A DNA stretch of 9,892 bases, taken from the NCBI GenBank assembly GCA_021736565.1, contig JAIPFO010000110.1, positions 1 to 9,892 on the forward strand. Reading direction: 5' to 3'. Each line of letters starts with the position of its first letter. Position 1 is the first letter of the stretch. Source of the stretch: Phycisphaerae bacterium (lineage in GTDB: Bacteria > Planctomycetota > Phycisphaerae > Sedimentisphaerales > SM23-30). The position numbers and the translations under genes are program-made. Below are positions 6,867 through 9,892 of the stretch, piece after piece. A model generated the notes under the pieces. The model did not search any database, was not told the DNA's origin, and was given only the letters and a program-made list of their open reading frames with translations.

Positions 6867-6871
6867 TATTT
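6834..6871 (-). repeat. Inverted repeat, right copy (partner 5460-5497)
   Basis: Reverse complement matches 5460-5497 at about 31 of 38 positions. The two copies enclose 1.4 kb without protein genes, which contains repeat copies 1-5 and promoter P1. Confidence 0.6.
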
Positions 6872-6877
6872 TAAATC

Positions 6878-6933
6878 TGCCTTCATGATGCGGGAAGCAG
6901 GCTTTGACATAAGTTAGAAATGCTGACGTCGAG
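6878..6933 (+). repeat. Two-hairpin repeat, copy 6 (right part)
   Basis: TGCCTTCATGATGCGGGAAG and then CAGGCTTTGACATAAGTTAG and GCTGACGTCGAG align in order with copy 9 (CCCTTTATGATGCGAAAAAC, AAGCTTCAAAAATACTT, GACGCTGGCGTC). The palindrome CCAGCGAACGCTGG just upstream may replace hairpin 1. Confidence 0.5.
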
Positions 6934-7128
6934 ACTTGTCTTTGACGTGGATAAAGGCCTGTCGGATCGTTTCTGATGAGGCTTTGTTTTGCAAGAGAAG
7001 GCTTTTTATGTCAGAAAAGAGCTGAGCTGCCCTTGCCGGTCGCAGTGGGATTGCGCAAAACAAATGACTGGCTCACAATATATAATATAGCACGGCCAGG
7101 AACTTTTCTGCCGGCATACAATCTGTGT

Positions 7129-7164
7129 AACCTTTCTTGGCCGTCGTTCGGTCCGGGGAAGATT
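7129..7164 (+). repeat. 36-bp module shared with 9550-9585
   Basis: 31 of 36 bases are identical to 9550-9585 (AACCTTTC then TGGCC, TCGTTCGGTCC, GGGA, GAT). All five differences are transitions. It lies just before repeat copy 7 here and copy 9 there, each in front of a paralogous gene, so the duplicated unit includes this module. Confidence 0.65.
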
Positions 7165-7172
7165 GGACATAT

Positions 7173-7273
7173 AATTTGGTTCCCGCGTCAAAAAATCGAT
7201 CCAACAAAGACGGATCAGCCCTTAAAACGCAGAAAATGGGCACCCAAAATACATATGACGCGGACGTTAAATT
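7173..7273 (+). repeat. Two-hairpin repeat, copy 7, in the leader of the gene at 7364
   Basis: Ends are inverted: AATTT...CCGCGTCA on the left and TGACGCGG...AAATT on the right. GATCC/GGATC forms a shorter first hairpin (7198-7215). The core CGCAGAAAATGGGCACCCAA and ACATATGACGCGGACGT follow the family order. It ends 90 bp before the ATG. Confidence 0.65.
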
Positions 7274-7363
7274 TGGACGAGTCTTGTGTTCCCTTCGATG
7301 ATGTTAGCACCGAAGGACAGTTAAGTTTTGATTTATTTTAATAAAGTGAAAGAAAATTTTATT

Positions 7364-8104
7364 ATGAAGAAGTTATTGTTAATTTTAGCCTTAGTCGCAT
7401 TGGTCGCCACACCAGCAATGGCGGGTTTTAGTAGTCTCGGCGATACTGGCGGTGCTTTTTATTGGGATTCAGGTGCTGGGTATGTAGCACTCAATTCAGA
7501 TAGACAAGCCAATCTTCACACGCCCACTCTGGGTACAAATGTTGGCTGGTTGGTTGATCTGAAATTTGATGATAATAGCGCCAATGGCTTTTCAGATGAT
7601 GCCTGGCAGAAAAATCTATACCGTGCATTCTGCGTCGAAAAGGACATCACTTTCGCCCCGGGGGCTACCTACTGGGCAAGTTGGGATACCGTGGCTTATT
7701 CCGGCGGACCTGGTGGTGGAGTCTCAGGTGACCCGATCAGTCAAATTACCAAGTATATTGTCGACAATCATGACACGTTAAGTGCTACGTATACGTATGA
7801 AGCCATGAGAGATGCCATCTGGTATGCCGAAGGTGAGGCTGGGACTAGTAGTAACGCCGTGTATGTCTATGTCGCTGGACTGGGGTATACTACAGCCGCT
7901 ACCAATGACGTGATGGTGCTAAATTTATGGGACGGCTTTAGCCAAAAGGACATAACTGTTAATGGCGCAGAGATTATAGGTGCTTGGGTTGCTAATGATA
8001 GACAGTCTCATGTATTAACGCCTGTTCCCGCTCCCGGTGCTATTCTACTGGGCAGCATGGGCATGGGTCTGGTAGGCTGGTTGCGTCGTCGCAAAAGTCT
8101 GTAA
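7364..8104 (+). CDS. Exported PEP-CTERM-anchored protein
   Basis: A 246-residue protein. The signal peptide is MKKLLLILALVALVATPAMA, cut before G21. The mature part has a single cysteine (Cys90 in RAFCVEKD), then FAPGATYWASWD, GG-rich turns, and MRDAIWYAEGE at 148-158. This pattern recalls secreted PEP-CTERM proteins whose CV-D and AIW motifs loosely resemble thioester-domain proteins; that link is weak because the position where those have Gln is Arg149. The tail from 221 is VPAPGAILLGS, a hydrophobic helix, then WLRRRKSL, a PEP-CTERM variant for exosortase sorting. The ATG at 7364 starts an ideal signal peptide; the upstream TTG does not. The ribosome site is weak (GTGAAAGAAAA). A terminator follows closely, so it is transcribed alone. 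It is a paralogue of the gene at 9754. Confidence 0.88.
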   Translation: MKKLLLILALVALVATPAMAGFSSLGDTGGAFYWDSGAGYVALNSDRQANLHTPTLGTNVGWLVDLKFDDNSANGFSDDAWQKNLYRAFCVEKDITFAPGATYWASWDTVAYSGGPGGGVSGDPISQITKYIVDNHDTLSATYTYEAMRDAIWYAEGEAGTSSNAVYVYVAGLGYTTAATNDVMVLNLWDGFSQKDITVNGAEIIGAWVANDRQSHVLTPVPAPGAILLGSMGMGLVGWLRRRKSL

Positions 8105-8121
8105 ATTTAAATTTTGCCTTC

Positions 8122-8159
8122 GGTGAAAGCGGGTTTTCCCGCTTCACCTGATCTTTTTT
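8122..8159 (+). terminator. Strong intrinsic terminator after the PEP-CTERM gene
   Basis: GGTGAA-A-GCGGG (8122-8133) pairs with CCCGCTTCACC (8138-8148), one bulged A, TTTT loop, then six T at 8154-8159. It begins 17 bp after the stop codon. Confidence 0.9.
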
Positions 8160-8171
8160 CTACTAATTAAG

Positions 8172-8243
8172 AAGTCCTGCTGGCTAAGTGAGAGACGATA
8201 CGCTTGATTGCATTTCTCTCCTTTTGCCACAGGACTTTTTTTT
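8172..8243 (+). ncRNA. Candidate structured small RNA ending in a U-tract
   Basis: AAGTCCTG-c-TGGC (8172-8184) pairs with GCCACAGGACTT (8226-8237), 12 pairs with one bulge. Inside it GAGAG (8190-8194) pairs with CTCTC (8216-8220). Eight T (8236-8243) follow at the base of the stem, as in intrinsic terminators. It begins 13 bp after the previous terminator's T run, too late to be part of it. No promoter is evident, and I do not recognise the family. It could be a second backup terminator. Confidence 0.5.
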
Positions 8244-8299
8244 CGTTTTCGGAACATGCTTCTTCCTGTCACATCTGGGCATTTCCTAAGCTTGACGGA

Positions 8300-8380
8300 T
8301 TCGTCAAAAGTCGATTTTCATCGTTCAAATCAACTTTCAAGATGCGGAAAAAATAGGTTCCAAAGCCACTTTGGCACTAT
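8300..8380 (+). repeat. Two-hairpin repeat, copy 8
   Basis: Hairpin 1: AAAGTCGATTT (8307-8317) pairs with AAATCAACTTT (8327-8337), 10 of 11. The linker CAAGATGCGGAAAAAATAGG and TTCCAAAG follow the family core. Hairpin 2 is CCAAAG cca CTTTGG (8360-8374), a different sequence from the GACGC/GCGTC of other copies but at the equivalent place. It is important evidence that structure is kept. Confidence 0.6.
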
Positions 8381-8456
8381 TAGCATCAACAATAAATCCC
8401 CAGACGGCCTGTGGATATAAAACAACAGTCCGTTGCCTATGGAACAAAAAGAACTT

Positions 8457-8478
8457 AAGTCATTATTAATAATGACTT
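8457..8478. promoter_or_regulatory. Perfect 22-bp palindrome, possible activator site
   Basis: Arms AAGTCATTATT and AATAATGACTT are exact reverse complements with no spacer. It lies about 170-190 bp upstream of the -24 element of promoter P2, a typical distance for a sigma-54 enhancer site. A dimeric regulator site is the likeliest reading; a small hairpin in RNA is possible, but there is no T-run after it. Confidence 0.5.
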
Positions 8479-8648
8479 TGCGTCAAGTTAAACCGAAATA
8501 TTATCAGCCTGCGTGTTGTTTTATAGAAAATATGAAAAACTGAAAACCTTAGTAACGCGTAAAAGAAAAATCAAAGAAACTTTTGTAAGTTCTTTAAAAA
8601 CAGTATGTTAGAGAATTTTTTTTCTCATTTCAAAAAATCCTAATTAGA

Positions 8649-8665
8649 TTGGCACAGTAATTGCA
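8649..8665 (+). promoter_or_regulatory. Strong sigma-54 (RpoN) promoter, P2
   Basis: TTGGCACAGTAATTGCA matches YTGGCACGRNNNTTGCW at every fixed position but one (A for G) and has exact GG-N10-GC spacing (GG 8651-8652, GC 8663-8664). Transcription should start near 8676 and read into the gene at 8846, leaving a leader of about 170 nt. Activation would need an enhancer-binding ATPase, which is not encoded in the window. In Proteobacteria PEP-CTERM genes are controlled in this way by PrsK/PrsR. Confidence 0.82.
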
Positions 8666-8845
8666 CCAGATAACTGAGTGGAGGTGAGGCGTTTGTGGAC
8701 CTGGCCTGTCAGGGCTGGCTACGCATTCCAGATATGATGAACTTGGGAGAGAAGAGAGCTTACCTGTTTTTCCTTGGTTTCATTATTTACTGAACACGAT
8801 AGTGAATCACTGCGCATGTATTTCGCAGAGTCACGAGCGAAACAA

Positions 8846-9592
8846 ATGAAATTATTAAACCTACAACTTGGCCTGGCCTTGGTAATCGCCTTAACCACGA
8901 TGGTTAATGCCGTGCCAACATCGACTTTGATCGAAGTTACTGCCCCAGAAACTTCGATCCGGATCGATTCGGCATTGCTACCAGCCCCCCTTGCGTCCGA
9001 TAATATAACAATGATCCTGCCGGGAGTCGATCTTTTTGGCCCGACAGACCTTGTAGCTTCCGGCGTCCCCCTTGAGACCCATGCGGCCAAAGAATTACCC
9101 GCAGTCCCTGGTGCGATACTAATGACGCTGGCAGGTTTCTTATGCGTTTCCCTGGTCAGAGACCGACGAGCCTGGCTCGCGACAGTAACGACCATTTTAA
9201 ACCTGGCCCAGACCGGCGTCAGAATTATCCCGCAACTGGCACTTTGCACTGCATTTCAGGCCTCTCGTAAAAGCCAACCCTCAGCCGTTCGCCTGACACG
9301 CGACGGCACCAATAGAGCATTGTTATCGAACGACCCGACGGGCATCAGCTATGCTGGTTTGCTATATCGTCTGGCCGCAATCCCAGGTTACAGCAACCTG
9401 AATACTCCTATCCAAAGAAAAAATATCCAAATCAAAAAGGGCTGGCAGACACTATCTGCACAGGCCTTATTTTGTGCGCATAATTCTCGGGAACTGTCAG
9501 AGCCCGATAATAGATGGGTCGGTCAATACCTATCGCCCAAACCCCGTACAACCTTTCCTGGCCATCGTTCGGTCCAGGGAGGATCAATATAG
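8846..9592 (+). CDS. Sigma-54-controlled exported protein with internal PEP-CTERM-like motif
   Basis: A 248-residue frame from the ATG at 8846, chosen because it begins a good signal peptide (MKLLNLQLGLALVIALTTMV, cut after NA at about 22). In-frame starts at 8816 (ATG) and 8774 (TTG) would bury it. A short outer segment (23-83) rich in Pro, Ser, Thr, Leu and Ile is followed at 84-108 by LPAVPGAILMTLAGF, a hydrophobic helix and VRDRR, a PEP-CTERM-like sorting signal. Such signals normally end the protein; here about 140 more residues follow, with another hydrophobic stretch near 111-135 and no domain I recognise. The frame stops inside the 36-bp module at 9550-9585 plus a few bases. So the tail may be read-through past a lost stop, or a frameshift. 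There is no clear ribosome site. It lies 170 nt after promoter P2. Confidence 0.6.
   Translation: MKLLNLQLGLALVIALTTMVNAVPTSTLIEVTAPETSIRIDSALLPAPLASDNITMILPGVDLFGPTDLVASGVPLETHAAKELPAVPGAILMTLAGFLCVSLVRDRRAWLATVTTILNLAQTGVRIIPQLALCTAFQASRKSQPSAVRLTRDGTNRALLSNDPTGISYAGLLYRLAAIPGYSNLNTPIQRKNIQIKKGWQTLSAQALFCAHNSRELSEPDNRWVGQYLSPKPRTTFPGHRSVQGGSI
9550..9585 (+). repeat. 36-bp module shared with 7129-7164
   Basis: 31 of 36 bases match 7129-7164, differences all transitions. It overlaps the last codons of the frame ending at 9592 and stands 24 bp before repeat copy 9. Confidence 0.65.
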
Positions 9593-9609
9593 TGTTTTTT
9601 TAAGTTATT

Positions 9610-9708
9610 AATTGTGACTCCCACGTCAAAAGTCATCCGCCAAAGGCGGATCGCCCTTTATGATGCGAAAAACAAGCTTCAAAAATACTTATGACGCTGG
9701 CGTCAATT
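9610..9708 (+). repeat. Two-hairpin repeat, copy 9, in the leader of the gene at 9754
   Basis: The clearest copy. Ends are inverted repeats: AATTGTGACTCCCACGTCA on the left, and the reverse complement of the right end is AATTGACGCCAGCGTCATAA, about 17 of 21 matching with a 2-base gap. Hairpin 1 is ATCCGCC aaa GGCGGAT (9635-9651), perfect. The core ATGATGCGAAAAACAAGCTT follows, then hairpin 2, TGACGC tg GCGTCA (9692-9705), perfect. It ends 45 bp before the ATG. Confidence 0.72.
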
Positions 9709-9740
9709 GTTGTTGAAAAATTGAATGAAAGTTTTTTTTG

Positions 9741-9746
9741 AAAGGA
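9741..9746 (+). promoter_or_regulatory. Ribosome binding site of the gene at 9754
   Basis: AAAGGA, 7 bases before the ATG. It is better than the site of the paralogue at 7364. Confidence 0.7.
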
Positions 9747-9753
9747 TTTAATT

Positions 9754-9892
9754 ATGAAGAAGTTAGTTTTAATTTTAGCTTTAGTAGCATTAGTCGCTAC
9801 TCCAGCGATTGCAGGCCCTACTATCGGTGATGTATTTTATTGGAAAGATGTGATTACTAATACTTATGTAATGGATACCATAGATGGAACAG
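9754..9892 (+). CDS. Exported protein, N-terminal part, paralogue of the 7364 gene
   Basis: Partial: 46 codons, cut by the right edge. The signal peptide MKKLVLILALVALVATPAIA differs from that of the 7364 protein at two positions and is cut before G21. The mature part begins GPTIGDVFYWKDVITN; the FYW three residues after a Gly/Asp stretch matches GAFYWDSG of the paralogue. It is therefore expected to be another cell-surface protein with a PEP-CTERM tail beyond the window, although that tail is not seen. The upstream 36-bp module and repeat copy 9 also match the leader of the 7364 gene, so gene and leader were duplicated together. Codons are AT-rich (many TTA, GTA, GCT). Confidence 0.85.
   Translation, partial: MKKLVLILALVALVATPAIAGPTIGDVFYWKDVITNTYVMDTIDGT

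Larger units (their letters stand above)
5405..7363. other. Noncoding, structure-rich region between the Bat operon and the PEP-CTERM genes
   Basis: About 1.96 kb with no open frame that looks like a real protein. It is AT-rich with T and A runs and differs in base composition from the Bat operon. It contains divergent repeat copies 1-7, long hairpins, an inverted repeat pair and sigma-54-type promoter motifs, described separately. It could be a bank of regulatory RNAs, the remains of decayed gene cassettes, or both. Confidence 0.7.
8105..8845. other. Intergenic region with terminator, RNA candidate, repeat copy 8, palindrome and sigma-54 promoter
   Basis: About 740 bp with no supported protein gene. 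From left to right it holds a strong terminator, a structured U-tract-ended RNA candidate, one repeat copy, a 22-bp palindrome, an AT-rich stretch and promoter P2 with a leader of about 170 nt. Each is listed separately. Confidence 0.7.

Noticed and set aside
6976..7341. 121-codon plus-strand frame starting MRLCFAREG
   Set aside because: It runs across the 36-bp module and repeat copy 7, has no ribosome site, and the matching region at 9550-9708 is noncoding apart from a few codons. Its residues look random.
8208..8420. 70-codon plus-strand frame
   Set aside because: It begins inside the RNA candidate stem and covers repeat copy 8, with no ribosome site or family likeness.
8719..9249. 176-codon minus-strand frame opposite the 8846 gene
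   Set aside because: It is antisense to a gene with a clear signal peptide and PEP-CTERM-like motif, has no recognisable domain, and would run back over promoter P2's leader.
5405..9753. CRISPR array
   Set aside because: Repeats are divergent, unevenly spaced by 100 bp to 1.3 kb, and have no uniform spacers or cas genes.

Overview
The window looks like chromosome of a planctomycete, probably class Phycisphaerae (Sedimentisphaerales-like). This rests mainly on the C-terminus of the protein at 7364-8104: VPAPGAILLGS, a short hydrophobic stretch, then GLVGWLRRRKSL. That is the form of the PEP-CTERM exosortase-sorting tail I associate with that group. The taxonomic call is an inference.

Left part (1-5383, all minus strand): a compact six-gene Bat/MoxR operon read right to left. 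The order is MoxR AAA+ ATPase, DUF58 protein, BatD-like membrane lipoprotein, BatA-like VWA protein, BatB-like VWA protein, and the start of an exported TPR protein cut by the window edge. Neighbours overlap or lie 2-90 bp apart. In this system the MoxR ATPase is thought to act as a chaperone on membrane-anchored metal-binding VWA proteins, with BatD and the TPR protein as periplasmic partners. The intact MIDAS and Walker motifs suggest a working set.

Middle part (5384-7363): about 2 kb with no convincing protein gene, AT-rich and full of structured DNA. It holds a near-palindrome just upstream of moxR, a 38-bp inverted repeat pair (5460-5497 and 6834-6871), several long hairpins, and most copies of a divergent ~60-105-bp repeat. 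That repeat carries two hairpins whose sequences differ between copies while pairing is kept. A strong sigma-54 promoter (6492-6508) stands before a 57-nt hairpin and an intrinsic terminator, so it may drive a small RNA of about 150 nt.

Right part (7364-9892, plus strand): three exported-protein genes. Genes at 7364 and 9754 (partial) are paralogues with nearly identical signal peptides, each preceded by a copy of the repeat and by a shared 36-bp module. Between them, a second strong sigma-54 promoter (8649-8665) precedes a gene with a signal peptide, a short outer segment and a PEP-CTERM-like motif that is unusually internal. A clear terminator follows the first gene, and a second structured, U-tract-ended RNA candidate lies at 8172-8243.

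The most interesting reading is a locally amplified PEP-CTERM cassette array with sigma-54 control and an undescribed structured repeat in the gene leaders. Sigma-54 control of PEP-CTERM genes (PrsK/PrsR) is known in Proteobacteria; here it is inferred from promoter sequence alone.
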